Below, in pieces: positions 1 through 8,260 of a DNA stretch of 64,000 nucleotides; position 1 is the first letter of the stretch; every line of letters starts with the position of its first letter. The position numbers and the translations under genes were made by a program. The notes under the pieces were generated by a model, which saw only the letters and a list, made by a program, of their open reading frames with translations, was not told the origin of the DNA and searched no databases. The DNA is from Streptomyces sp. MMBL 11-1 (lineage in GTDB: Bacteria; Actinomycetota; Actinomycetes; Streptomycetales; Streptomycetaceae). The stretch spans positions 4,157,001 through 4,221,000 of the forward strand of contig NZ_CP117709.1 of the NCBI RefSeq assembly GCF_028622875.1, read 5' to 3'.

Positions 1-629
1 GCGTCACCCTCGTCGAACTTGGCGGCCGTGACCGGCGCGCCCTTCGTGGCGGTGAGCGAGCAGGTCTCGTACGACGCGCCCTTGGTGGTGAACTCGCGAG
101 GCGCGGTCTCCCTGTCGCACTTGCCCGGGATGTCGCCGATCAGCACGACGCCCGTGCCGGTGCCCCCTTCCAGCACACCGTCCAGCTTCAGCGACGCGTA
201 CGACAGGTCGGTGCCGCCGACGTTCTCCACCTTCATCTTGATGAAGTAGGGCGTCATCCCCTTCGCCTTGTCACCGAAGGCGGCCATATCGGCCTCGGCG
301 CCCTTCTCGATCGCCGTGACGGTCACGGCGATGGTGCCCTTCTTGGCGCTCGTGTACGCGAACGGCAGAGTGGCCTTGTCGCCGACCTTGAGCTTCGTGC
401 CCGGGGCGGTCGCGTCCCCCTCGCCCCCGGCCGGAGCGTCGGTGTCGGCGCCGCCGTCGGCGGCGGGGCTCTCGCTCGCCTCGCTCGGCTCGCCCGGCTC
501 GGACGGGGCGGGGGCCGACGCCGGAGGGGAATCCTTCGCCGCGGGGTCGCTGTCGTCGCCGTTGCAGGCCGAGAGCCCGAGACTCAGGGCGACCACAGCG
601 GCCGCGGACACGATACGTCGCTTGTGCAC
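1..629 (-). CDS. Secreted lipoprotein, DUF4352-like (3' end outside window)
   Basis: The N-terminus has two or three basic residues, a hydrophobic stretch and a lipobox ending LSAC at about residue 22, so it should be a lipid-anchored exported protein. A Pro/Ser/Glu/Ala-rich linker of about 45 residues follows. The distal part (VGDKATLPFAY, then a segment reading YFIKMKVENVGG) looks like the immunoglobulin-like DUF4352 fold. I chose the GTG at 629 because GAGG lies about 10 nt upstream. The reading frame is open to base 3, so the C-terminus is missing. Function is unknown; family assignment is inferred from pattern only. Confidence 0.75.
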   Translation of the reverse strand, partial: MHKRRIVSAAAVVALSLGLSACNGDDSDPAAKDSPPASAPAPSEPGEPSEASESPAADGGADTDAPAGGEGDATAPGTKLKVGDKATLPFAYTSAKKGTIAVTVTAIEKGAEADMAAFGDKAKGMTPYFIKMKVENVGGTDLSYASLKLDGVLEGGTGTGVVLIGDIPGKCDRETAPREFTTKGASYETCSLTATKGAPVTAAKFDEGD

Positions 630-820
630 TACTACTACCTCACTGGTTACGAGAGCCGTCCGATACGGCGGCTTCGAACGTTCGATGGTGGCGAGAGGGA
701 CCGCCACCGGGCTGAACACGCCGGAGCGGTCCCCCGACGGCGTTCCGTCGTCGACGCGCACGATGTCACATCCCGGAATACGGCGGGTACACGCCAGGAA
801 CACGAGCCGGGCGGTGCGGC

Positions 821-3808
821 TCAGCGGACCCGGTCCCGCGCGACGGCCGCCTCGTCGGCGAGTCGTCGTGCGGCGGCGGCGTCCCCCGCGGCGGCCCGCA
901 GGCGGGCGAGCTTCTCCAGCACGCCCGCGAGCAGGTACGGATAGTCGATTCCGCGGGCCACCTCGACCGCGCGGTCCCCCCGGCCGATCGCGGCCGGCAG
1001 ATCGTGGGGTCCGTACAGGCGGGCATCGAGCAGGTCGATGAGGACACGGGTCTCGAACATGGGGTCGTGGAGTGCGCGCGCGATCCCGACGCCTTCGAGG
1101 AGACGGTGGCGCGCCTCGGTGTACTCGCCCCGGGCCAGGTGGAGACAGCCCCAGGCGTGGGCGGTGTAGAACGTCCCGGACGACCCGATGCTCCGGGCGC
1201 ACTCGTTCAGCTCGGTGAACGACTCCTCGGCCTCCGCCGGCCGGCCGAGCGCGAGCTGCGCCTGGCCGAGCCAGTAGGTGTCGCGCGCGATCAGGGCCCG
1301 GATGCCCTGCTTCCTCGCCCCGTCGATGATCTCCGTGAGGACCGCCACCGCGCGTTCCGGTCTGCCCGCCTGCAGATGGGCGAGGCCGACCTGTGAGTAC
1401 GCGTGCAGAGCGGCCGCCGGCTGCCCGCCCGCGTCGAGGCGCTCAAAAGCCTCCCGGCCGGCGGTGATCGCCTCGGTCAGCCGGCCGTTGGGCACGAGGA
1501 AGAACGGCGCGTTGCTCAGGGCCTCCAGATAGCCCCGCCGGTCCCCGATCCGCTCGAACAGCTCCATGGCCTCGGTGTTGGACTCCTCGGCCGGCCCGTA
1601 CCGGCGCCGGGTGTAGAGCAGTCCGGCCATCGAGATGAGCAGTCTGGCCCGGCCCCGCAGGTTGCCCGCGGTCCTGGCCAGACCCATCGCCGTCCCGTAG
1701 CACTCCTGCCAGTCGTCGAAGTACCGCTCCGTCTCGAACAGTGCGTGCCCGCCCACGGCCAGTTCCCAGCAGAGCTCGTCCCTGCCCAGTTCGGCGGCCT
1801 GCCGCACCCCTGCCACCAGGGCGACGCGTTCCGCGTCCAGCAGTTCCATCGGCGGCACGGAGGGCGGCAGGCTCGCCTCCACCACTGCCGGCTGCCACCG
1901 GTCGGCGTCCCGCTGGAACATGTTCTGCCCCATGTGGTCGCGGTCGGCGATGTCGGTGAAGGCCAGGAGCGCGCTGAGGACGCGGACGACGGACCCGTCC
2001 CGGGCCTCCACCGGCTCCTCCGCCTCCGCGCGTTCCCGGGCGTACGCGCGGATCAGGTCGTGGAACCCGTAACGCGCCTGGCCGTTCGGCGCCCCGGTGA
2101 CGTCGAGCAGGTGGACGTCGACCAGCTCGTCGAGGAGCTCCCGGGCCGCCCGCAGCCCGGTGTCGAGAGCGGCAGCGGCCGCCCAGAGCGGGAAATCGGG
2201 CGCCTCCAGCAGCCCGAGGAGCCGGAACAGCCGCCGAGCCCCGGGCCGGAGCCCCTCGTAGCTCAGCCCGAAACTGGCCCGTACTTCGAGATCGCGGTAG
2301 CGCAGGGCGTCCAGCCGGTGCTGCTCGTCGGCCAGCCGTGACACGAGATCCGCCGGCCGCCAGTGCGGCCGGGACACCAGGAGCGCCCCGGCGATCCGCA
2401 GCGCGAGCGGCAGCCGCGCACACAGCCGTACCAGGTCGGACAGGTCCGCCGGGGCGGCCGAGGCCAGCCGGCCGCCCGTGCTGCCGCGCAGCATGGCCAG
2501 GCTGTCGGCCTCGGACATCTCGCGCAGCTCGACCCGGTGCGCGCCGCCGAGACCGGCCAGCCGTACGCGGCCGGTGGCGATCACGCCACACGTACCGCTC
2601 GTCGGCAGCAGAGGCGCCAGCTGCTCCTCGTCGTACGCGTCGTCGAGCACCACCAGGATCCGCCGCTCCGCCAGCAGGCCCCGGTAGAGATCCGTGCGCT
2701 CCTGGGGGTCGTCCGGCACCGCGGTGGCGGGCACGCCCAGCGCACGCAGGAAGCGGCCGAGGACCGTGGCCGGTGCGACCCGCTGCGTACGCGCGCCGTC
2801 CAGCGCCGCGAACAGCTGACCGTCGGGGTACGCGGACCTCAGCCGATGCGAGGCCTGCACCGCGAGGGCCGTCTTGCCGACCCCGCCGGGGCCCGAGACC
2901 GTCACCGTCGCGGCCGGTTCGTCTGCGGCGCGGTCCGTGCGGAGCCGGGCCTCGATCTCCGCCAACTCCGCCCGCTGCCCGCTGAAGTCGCCGAGCGCCG
3001 GAGGCAGCATCCGGGCGACCGCGGTGCTCCGCCGGCCCTGTTCCCCGTCCCCGGCCTCCCGGTCCAGCGCGGGGTCCTCGCCGAGAACGGCCCGGTGGAG
3101 TTCCCGCAACGGGCGCCCGGGTTCCAGACCGGTCTCCTCGGCGAGGACCTGGCGGACCTGGAGGTAGGCCAGCAGCGCGTCCGCCCGACGGCCGCAGCGG
3201 TACAGCGCGAGCATGAGCTGGGCCCACATCCGCTCGCGGAACGGGTGCTCCATCGTCAGCGCCGTCAGCTCGCCGAGAAGCTCGCCGTGCCGGCCGAGCC
3301 GGAGATCGACGTCGATGCGCTCCTCGAGTACGCCGAGCCGCAGTTCGTCGAGGCGTGTGGCCTCCGGGCCCAGCGCCGGGAGATCGGCGATCCCGGCGAA
3401 CGCGGGGCCCCGCCAGAGGCCGAGGGCCTCCGCGAACAGCCGCCGCGACCGCTCGCGTTCACCGGCCGCCAGCGCCGCCCGGGCCGCGGCCGCCAGGTCC
3501 TCGAAGTGTGCCGCGTCCACCTCGGCACGGTCGGCCCGCAGCACGTAGCCACGGCCCTCACGGGCGATGCGTCGCGGGTCGCCCAGGCGGTGCCGGAGCC
3601 GGTGGACGTAGGTCTGTACGTTCTTGGCGGCGCTCTTCGGCCGGTCCTCGCCCCAGACCGCTTCCACCAGCGCGTCGTCGGAGACCGGCCGGCCCGGCCG
3701 GCTCAGGAGGACCGCCAGCAGGACCCGCGCTTTCGGCGTGCCCAGTTCCAGTTCCCGTGGCAGGCCGGCCTGCCGCACGGTCAGCGGACCCAGTACCCCG
3801 AAGTCCAC
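821..3808 (-). CDS. AfsR/SARP-family regulator with NB-ARC ATPase and TPR domains
   Basis: A 995-aa multidomain activator. It opens with a SARP-type winged helix (residues 1-95, including VWGEDRPKSAAKNVQTYVHR), then a bacterial transcriptional activation domain (about 96-245). An NB-ARC/STAND ATPase follows with the P-loop GPGGVGKTALA and the Walker-B-like LVVLDDAYDE. The C-terminus is TPR-like helical repeats. This is the AfsR architecture, which usually activates a secondary-metabolite or developmental gene. The longer open frame to 4381 is not used: the GTG at 3808 starts the winged helix exactly and has a G-rich ribosome site just upstream. Ten-base direct repeats lie 73-112 bp upstream. 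The nearest divergent gene is the small membrane protein at 4056; its target is not obvious. Confidence 0.85.
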   Translation of the reverse strand: MDFGVLGPLTVRQAGLPRELELGTPKARVLLAVLLSRPGRPVSDDALVEAVWGEDRPKSAAKNVQTYVHRLRHRLGDPRRIAREGRGYVLRADRAEVDAAHFEDLAAAARAALAAGERERSRRLFAEALGLWRGPAFAGIADLPALGPEATRLDELRLGVLEERIDVDLRLGRHGELLGELTALTMEHPFRERMWAQLMLALYRCGRRADALLAYLQVRQVLAEETGLEPGRPLRELHRAVLGEDPALDREAGDGEQGRRSTAVARMLPPALGDFSGQRAELAEIEARLRTDRAADEPAATVTVSGPGGVGKTALAVQASHRLRSAYPDGQLFAALDGARTQRVAPATVLGRFLRALGVPATAVPDDPQERTDLYRGLLAERRILVVLDDAYDEEQLAPLLPTSGTCGVIATGRVRLAGLGGAHRVELREMSEADSLAMLRGSTGGRLASAAPADLSDLVRLCARLPLALRIAGALLVSRPHWRPADLVSRLADEQHRLDALRYRDLEVRASFGLSYEGLRPGARRLFRLLGLLEAPDFPLWAAAAALDTGLRAARELLDELVDVHLLDVTGAPNGQARYGFHDLIRAYARERAEAEEPVEARDGSVVRVLSALLAFTDIADRDHMGQNMFQRDADRWQPAVVEASLPPSVPPMELLDAERVALVAGVRQAAELGRDELCWELAVGGHALFETERYFDDWQECYGTAMGLARTAGNLRGRARLLISMAGLLYTRRRYGPAEESNTEAMELFERIGDRRGYLEALSNAPFFLVPNGRLTEAITAGREAFERLDAGGQPAAALHAYSQVGLAHLQAGRPERAVAVLTEIIDGARKQGIRALIARDTYWLGQAQLALGRPAEAEESFTELNECARSIGSSGTFYTAHAWGCLHLARGEYTEARHRLLEGVGIARALHDPMFETRVLIDLLDARLYGPHDLPAAIGRGDRAVEVARGIDYPYLLAGVLEKLARLRAAAGDAAAARRLADEAAVARDRVR

Positions 3809-3880
3809 AGCTGCCCCCCGCCTTCGACGGCCACTGTAACGGCCACGGGCTGCGGCCGGCAGCGACCAGCGACGATCGGC

Positions 3881-3920
3881 AGTGACGGGCAATGACGGGC
3901 GGTGACCAGCAGCGACCGGC
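3881..3920. repeat. Four 10-bp direct repeats upstream of the SARP gene
   Basis: The segment reads as four consecutive 10-mers of the form RRTGACSRGC (AGTGACGGGC, AATGACGGGC, GGTGACCAGC, AGCGACCGGC), with a weaker copy before it. SARP regulators bind short direct repeats on one helix face, typically with about 11-bp spacing. An autoregulatory operator is possible but not shown. Confidence 0.4.
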
Positions 3921-4055
3921 CGGGCGGAGTCGCCGGGCGGTACGGGCGGGCGGTTCGGGCCGGCCGTCCGTCGTGGGGTGGGGCTGATGCTCCGGGACCC
4001 GCGCCCGCCAGTAGAGTTCGATGCTTGTTCGATTCGACACGAGGTGGGGGGACGG

Positions 4056-4547
4056 ATGGCGGGCGCACAACTGAGAGACACCGCAGAGGAGTTGGCGACG
4101 GTGTTGTGGCGGGAGCACACCGTGTACCGGGAGCGGTCCGGGGGGATGGTCATCCGGGGCGAGCACGTACGGCGGTGGATCAGCCTCGCCCCGGCGGGCG
4201 GCCGGGACGAGATCCTCGTACGCGCGGGGCGCATCCTGGACGGCGGAACCACCGCGCCGGCGCGTTCGGAGGCCGTGGTGCCCCTCTCCGCCGGTACGGG
4301 CGCGCTCGCCACGACCTGTCGGCGCCTGCTGGCCGACGCGGCCGCCGACGCGTCGCGGCCCGCGCCGGACCGGACGGACACGGGGCGGCCCGGGAAGTCC
4401 CGTCAGCCCCGTCGGTCCCGTAGGTCCCGCCGGTCCGCGCGGCGGAACGGCGGCGGCAGGCACACGAGTTTCAGCTCATGGGTGATCCTCGTGTGCGTCG
4501 CCGCCGTGATCGCCTTGTTCGCGTACAGCTCCGCGACGCACGGCTGA
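4056..4547 (+). CDS. Hypothetical protein with C-terminal membrane anchor
   Basis: A 163-aa protein. The first 110 residues are a soluble region of unrecognised fold (LRDTAEELATVLWREHTVYR at the start). Then comes a Pro/Arg/Ser-rich basic segment and a single hydrophobic helix (SWVILVCVAAVIALFAYS) just before the end, so the protein probably faces the cytoplasm with a C-terminal anchor. The ATG at 4056 is chosen because GAGGTGGGGGG precedes it at good spacing; the frame is open further upstream without such a site. It is divergent from the SARP gene and ends at a strong hairpin. No function can be assigned. Confidence 0.6.
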   Translation: MAGAQLRDTAEELATVLWREHTVYRERSGGMVIRGEHVRRWISLAPAGGRDEILVRAGRILDGGTTAPARSEAVVPLSAGTGALATTCRRLLADAAADASRPAPDRTDTGRPGKSRQPRRSRRSRRSARRNGGGRHTSFSSWVILVCVAAVIALFAYSSATHG

Positions 4548-4602
4548 CCGGCATCCGGACCGCGCGGGGCGTCGGCCGGCGGTGACGGGCCCGCCCTGTG
4601 GC

Positions 4603-4627
4603 GGGCCGGTGCCGGCGGCACCGGCCC
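4603..4627. terminator. Bidirectional hairpin between convergent genes
   Basis: An 11-bp perfect stem (GGGCCGGTGCC and its complement) with a 3-nt loop lies between the gene ending at 4547 and the SDR gene ending at 4638. Its position suits both directions. Confidence 0.6.
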
Positions 4628-4637
4628 GGGAGCGCGG

Positions 4638-5402
4638 TCAGGCGGAGGAGCCGCCGTCGATGACCAGATCGCTGCCGACCACCGAAGCGGCGTCCGGCGA
4701 GGCCAGATACAGCACGGCCGCCGCGACCTCGGCGGTGGAGGAGACCCGGCCCAGCGGGGACGCGCCCTTCATCCGGGCGGCCCGGTCGGCTTCGGTCTCG
4801 CCCGGCTGCAGCGACATGGTGGTGGCGGTCGCGCCGGGGCTGACGACGTTGATCCGTATCCCGTCGGCGATGTGGTCCAGGGCGGCGGCCCGGGTCAGGG
4901 CGGAGACGGCCGCCTTGGTGGCGATGTAGCCGGCCACGCCCGGGATGCGGCTGTGCGCGCCGAGGTTGGAGGCGATGTTGACGATCGCCCCGCCGTGGGG
5001 CTGGTCGCGCATCCGGGCGATCTCGGCCTGAAGGCTGAGGAACACACCGGTGACGTTGATGTCGAGCAGGGTGCGCCAGTCCTTTTCGGAGAGGTCGGCC
5101 AGGGCAGCGCCGCCCCGGAAGACGCCCGCGTTGTTGACGGCGACATCGAGGCTTCCGAAGTGTTCGACGGTGCGGTGGACCATCGTCCTGACGTCCTCGG
5201 TGCGGCTCACGTCCGCGGTGACAGCGACCGCCGACCCACCCTCCTTCCCGATCAGGGCGACCGTCTCGTCGAGCGAAGCGGCGGTACGGCCGGCCGCGAC
5301 CACCGAGGCCCCTTCGGCGGCGAAGGCGAGCGCGACGGCCCGGCCGATGCCTGATCCCGCGCCGGTGACGAGGACGGCTTTTCCGGTGAAGCGTGCGGAC
5401 AT
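4638..5402 (-). CDS. SDR-family NAD(P)-dependent oxidoreductase
   Basis: A 254-aa classical short-chain dehydrogenase. The Rossmann motif TGAGSGIGRA is at about residues 13-22 and NNAG near 90. The catalytic triad region has NIAS for Ser and YIATK for Tyr/Lys. A length near 250 and a C-terminus ending in VIDGGSSA are normal for the family. The ATG at 5402 is chosen over 5465 because AAGGGAG sits 8 nt upstream and the fold starts there. Substrate unknown. It follows the shortened MFS gene by 43 bp on the same strand, and a TetR gene lies further upstream, so all three may form one regulated unit. Confidence 0.85.
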   Translation of the reverse strand: MSARFTGKAVLVTGAGSGIGRAVALAFAAEGASVVAAGRTAASLDETVALIGKEGGSAVAVTADVSRTEDVRTMVHRTVEHFGSLDVAVNNAGVFRGGAALADLSEKDWRTLLDINVTGVFLSLQAEIARMRDQPHGGAIVNIASNLGAHSRIPGVAGYIATKAAVSALTRAAALDHIADGIRINVVSPGATATTMSLQPGETEADRAARMKGASPLGRVSSTAEVAAAVLYLASPDAASVVGSDLVIDGGSSA

Positions 5403-5445
5403 GGTGATGACTCCCTTGGACGGCGCGTGGTGCGCGGTTACGTGG

Positions 5446-5985
5446 TCACTCGGCAATGTGGTCACTGGGCAACGGGGTGGCTTTGTTGCTCGGGTACTCG
5501 GTGCGGAGGCTGATGGCCGCGGCGACGGTGAGAAGGACTGCCGTCGCGGCGAGTGAAGTGCTGTCGGAGCCGAGCGTGAGCAGGCCGGGGAGAAGCCCGT
5601 TCGCGTAGGAGTGGTGGGGTTCCAGCCCTGTGAACGCGATCAGCGCGAGGCCCGTGGCGGCCCCTGCCGGTCCGGCGGTGAGGGCGCGACGCCCACCGAA
5701 ACGGTCGGCGACACGACCGCCGAAGAGCAGGAGCCCGGAGAAGGCCAGTCCGTAGGCGGAGGTGAGGAGGATCAAGTCGGTCCGGTCGAGCGAGAATGCA
5801 CGGCCTATCCGGGGCAGCGGCACGACGAGCGAGGTGAGCGTGAAGAGCAGCGACATCTGGACGATGCCGAGCAGCGCGAAGGCAGGGCCGGGTGCGGGCC
5901 CGGACGGGGACGCGGGCCCGGCCCCGGGTGCGTCCCCGGCCGGGCCGGCCGCGATCGTGGCGTTGCAGCTCTGCGGCTCGGTCAC
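5446..5985 (-). pseudogene. MFS transporter, internally deleted
   Basis: A 179-aa frame starting with GTG after GGGGAG. Residues 35-120 match the beginning of a DHA2-type major facilitator: first helix, GRVADRFGGRRALTAG loop A, third helix. The sequence then jumps to what looks like the last part of such a protein (SYANGLLPGLLTLG, a final helix, and a polar end). About 220 residues of the usual 400 or more are missing without a stop codon, which suggests an in-frame internal deletion. It probably cannot transport. The upstream TetR operator and downstream SDR gene suggest it was once the drug-efflux gene of a TetR-controlled operon. An intentionally short protein cannot be excluded. Confidence 0.6.
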
Positions 5986-6000
5986 TTCTCCCCCGATACT

Positions 6001-6018
6001 TGACTGAACGTTCTGTTA
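6001..6018. promoter_or_regulatory. TetR-type operator before the MFS/SDR genes
   Basis: TGACTGAACGTTCTGTTA is an 18-bp imperfect palindrome (14 of 18 positions symmetric) centred on AACGTT. It ends 16 bp before the MFS start. The size and symmetry are typical of TetR-family sites and the TetR gene is next door. Confidence 0.55.
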
Positions 6019-6048
6019 TGCGGCCATGAAGGCACCTCCCGCAGGGGG

Positions 6049-6125
6049 GTGCTGTCCGGAGTGCTGCCCGGGAGTGCTGTCAGAAGGCGCTGTCAGGGGG
6101 TGCTGCCCGGAAGCGCTGTTCGGCC
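6049..6125. repeat. Six degenerate 13-bp tandem repeats
   Basis: Units of the form GYGCTGYCMGGRR repeat six times with point differences in the gap between the TetR gene end and the MFS operator. The array is not coding in the annotated genes; its role is unknown. Confidence 0.6.
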
Positions 6126-6147
6126 GCCCTCCCGCGAGAGACGGTGT

Positions 6148-6732
6148 TCAGTCGAGCAGGCTCAGCGCCTGCTCGGCGGCGTCCCGCGCCCGGCCGGGCC
6201 CTGTCGACGCCTTGCCGACGACCCGCAGCCCCTGCATCAGCACCAGGAGCATCCGTGCGAGCGCCTGCGGATCGCGGTCCGCGGGCAGCTCGCCCTGCGC
6301 CTGTGCCCGGGTCAGCGCCGAGTGCAGCAGTGTCTCGAAGTGGTCCCAGCTCGCCTCGACCCGACGGGCCGCCGCCGGATCGTGGGGGCCCAGCTCGGCG
6401 GCCGTGTTGGTGATGAAACACCCTTTGGCGCGATGGGCGTCGGCGTTCGCCTCGGCCGCGAATCGCCGCACCGCCGTGCGTACGGCGGGCAGCGCGGGCC
6501 CCGGCTGGGAGAGTTCGCGCAGCAGGTCCGCGTCGCCGTTCTCGCGGTAGCGGTCCAGGGCCTTCAGGTACAGCTCGTGCTTGTTGCCGAAGGTGGCGTA
6601 GATGCTGGCGCGCCCGATGCCGAGGTGTTCGACGAGGTCCGCCATCGAGGTCGCCTCGTAGCCGCGCCGCCAGAACAGCTCAAGGGCTGACTGCAGCGCG
6701 GCTTCGGGGTCGAATTCCTTGGTTCTGGCCAC
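6148..6732 (-). CDS. TetR/AcrR-family transcriptional repressor
   Basis: A 194-aa protein. The N-terminal TetR helix-turn-helix spans residues 10-55 (LFWRRGYEATSMADL, then IGRASIYATFGNKHELY). The C-terminal ligand domain (LPAVRTAVRRF to the end, with GCFITNTAAELGP) resembles the TetR_C_16/YcdC-like group found with oxidoreductase or efflux genes. It starts at GTG 6732. It lies directly upstream of the MFS and SDR genes on the same strand and probably represses them through the palindrome at 6001, and possibly itself through the CGATCG-containing sequence at about 6747-6770. The inducer is unknown. Confidence 0.85.
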   Translation of the reverse strand: MARTKEFDPEAALQSALELFWRRGYEATSMADLVEHLGIGRASIYATFGNKHELYLKALDRYRENGDADLLRELSQPGPALPAVRTAVRRFAAEANADAHRAKGCFITNTAAELGPHDPAAARRVEASWDHFETLLHSALTRAQAQGELPADRDPQALARMLLVLMQGLRVVGKASTGPGRARDAAEQALSLLD

Positions 6733-6840
6733 GGTCGAACCCTAGGCGATAGTGAAACGATCGGTCAAATATTATCTCGGTGGTGGCGATGGGTACCCGG
6801 CGGAGGGGGCAGCACAGCTGCACCGCAGCACCACAGCACA

Positions 6841-6872
6841 GCAACAGAGCAACAGAGCAACAGAGCAACAGA
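6841..6872. repeat. GCAACAGA x4 tandem repeat
   Basis: Four perfect 8-bp copies followed by a partial copy, in the 5' region of the gene starting at 6906. Such a simple repeat could vary in length by slippage. Confidence 0.85.
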
Positions 6873-6905
6873 GCAGTGTCAGTGAGGCATGGCACCGTGG
6901 CGTCC

Positions 6906-7682
6906 ATGACCGCGATCGCACATGAAGCCGTCCGTGAGACCATCCGCGATGCCGGGCGGGCCCTTGGCGTCCCCGGACCGGTCGCCGAGGCGTTCGTCCG
7001 CCTTCTGCGCCCCTGCGTCTACCTCTGCCCCTTCGAGCAACTGCCGGAGGAATTGCGGAACAGCGCCCGTCCGGCCGCCCGGGCAGGCGGCTCCGCCCAC
7101 CTGCCGGAGGGTGTGGACGTGCCCGCGTACGTGCCGCACCTGGTGACCGTCGACTGCGCGGCCATACCCACCGGCGTCCTCGACATCGACTTTCCCGACG
7201 ACGGCCAGGTGGCTGTCCTCGCCGAAGTCACGGACCAGGACGAAGGCTTCGTCATTTACGTGCCCACGGGGACCGAAACCGTCGAACGTCACCCAAGAGA
7301 AGCGGAGCAGGACGCCCCGAAGTCCAGCGAATCGTTCCCGCTCTACGCGGTGGCCGGGACCACCATGCCCGGCGCGCTCCACCGGTCGCATGTGGCGGAA
7401 GCGGTCGACTACGCCGAGGGGGACGCCGAACGGGCCCGCCGTGTGGACAACCTGATAGATGAGATGGGGGCGATCCTTGCCGTGCGCTGGGGTTACGGCA
7501 TTCAGCTCGGTGGCTTCGCCCGCGCCTGGCACGACCCATTGGAGGACCGCGGGAACGTACTGTTCCTGTCCATACCGGAGAGCGCGGTCTTCGGCGGGGA
7601 CTGCATCACCTTCGTCTCCGGTTCTCGGGAGCAGATCGCGGAGCGCCGCTACGACGAACTCGAATTCGATGTCGAGTCCTGA
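6906..7682 (+). CDS. DUF1963 (YwqG-like) protein
   Basis: A 258-aa soluble protein. Features of the YwqG/DUF1963 group are a proline-rich N-terminal third (VPAYVPHLVTVDC), a central acidic beta-strand region (LDIDFPDDGQVAVLAEV), and the late LGGFARAWHDPLED segment, where DUF1963 proteins usually have a conserved LGG-hinge. The family has no established function. The ATG at 6906 is preferred because similarity begins there, but its ribosome site is poor: GTGAGG lies 14-19 nt upstream. The tandem repeat at 6841 lies in the leader, so expression may depend on it. It is convergent with the thioredoxin-like gene. Confidence 0.55.
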   Translation: MTAIAHEAVRETIRDAGRALGVPGPVAEAFVRLLRPCVYLCPFEQLPEELRNSARPAARAGGSAHLPEGVDVPAYVPHLVTVDCAAIPTGVLDIDFPDDGQVAVLAEVTDQDEGFVIYVPTGTETVERHPREAEQDAPKSSESFPLYAVAGTTMPGALHRSHVAEAVDYAEGDAERARRVDNLIDEMGAILAVRWGYGIQLGGFARAWHDPLEDRGNVLFLSIPESAVFGGDCITFVSGSREQIAERRYDELEFDVES

Positions 7683-7688
7683 CCCGAA

Positions 7689-7710
7689 GCCGCGGTTCGG
7701 GCGCCGCGGC
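7689..7710. terminator. Hairpin between convergent genes
   Basis: GCCGCGG and its complement are separated by 8 nt in the 34-bp space between two converging genes. Confidence 0.5.
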
Positions 7711-7716
7711 GGCGGC

Positions 7717-8055
7717 TCAGAGGTGACCGTCCAGGAACTCCCGTACCTCGTCGATGGTCATGGGCCCCGTGCCGTGCGCCACTGCCTCCCCTTCCTTCAG
7801 CAGAACGCAGGACGGGGCGCCGGTGATCCCGTATCGCTCGGTCGCCGCCGGGCAGCGCGTGATGTCGGTGCGGACGACCGTCAGGCGGCCCACGCGGTCG
7901 TCGGCGATGTCGCCCATGACGAGGTCCATCACCCGGCAGGGCTCGATGGCCTTGGGCCATGCCCCGGTGAAGTACGCGAGGACCGGGATCCTGCTTTTCC
8001 CGAGAATGAAGTCGAACTCCGCGTCCTCGCGAGGGCGGTGAACCAGCTGTGCCAC
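7717..8055 (-). CDS. Thioredoxin-fold protein with degenerate active site
   Basis: A 112-aa thioredoxin-like protein. The usual beta strand is present (RIPVLAYFTGAW). Where WCGPC should follow, the sequence is WPKAIEPCR, so only the second cysteine remains and the spacing is longer. The cis-proline loop is kept (YGITGAPSCVLL), as is the C-terminal helix. It is therefore unlikely to be a disulfide oxidoreductase of the normal kind; it could act as a monothiol or structural thioredoxin-fold protein. The GTG at 8055 is chosen because AGGAG sits 6 nt upstream; another GTG at 8073 is in frame. No operon partner is visible. Confidence 0.7.
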   Translation of the reverse strand: MAQLVHRPREDAEFDFILGKSRIPVLAYFTGAWPKAIEPCRVMDLVMGDIADDRVGRLTVVRTDITRCPAATERYGITGAPSCVLLKEGEAVAHGTGPMTIDEVREFLDGHL

Positions 8056-8194
8056 GGAAGCTCCTGACCTCACGTTTCGTACGGCATCCCATCATCCCTC
8101 GCGCGGTGCGCCGGGCCGGTCGGCCCCGGTGGGTCTCCGGACGGCGGTAGGCGGAGGGCGGGCGGCGGATGCCGGGTGACGGGTGGCGAATGAC

Positions 8195-8236
8195 GGGTTA
8201 CGGGTGCCGGGTTACGGGTGCCGGGTTACGGGTGCC
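8195..8236. repeat. Three perfect 14-bp tandem repeats (GGGTTACGGGTGCC)
   Basis: Three exact copies, with a diverged fourth to about 8250 and related GGGTGAC-type words just before. The array fills the space between the thioredoxin-like gene start and the end of the PucR-type gene. Confidence 0.85.
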
Positions 8237-8260
8237 GAGTCAGGGGTGCCGGGTGGCGGG

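Noticed and set aside
1443..3227. 594-codon open frame on the minus strand inside the SARP gene
   Set aside because: It is a shadow frame of the SARP gene: Arg/Gly/Pro-rich, no domains, and explained by high third-position GC.
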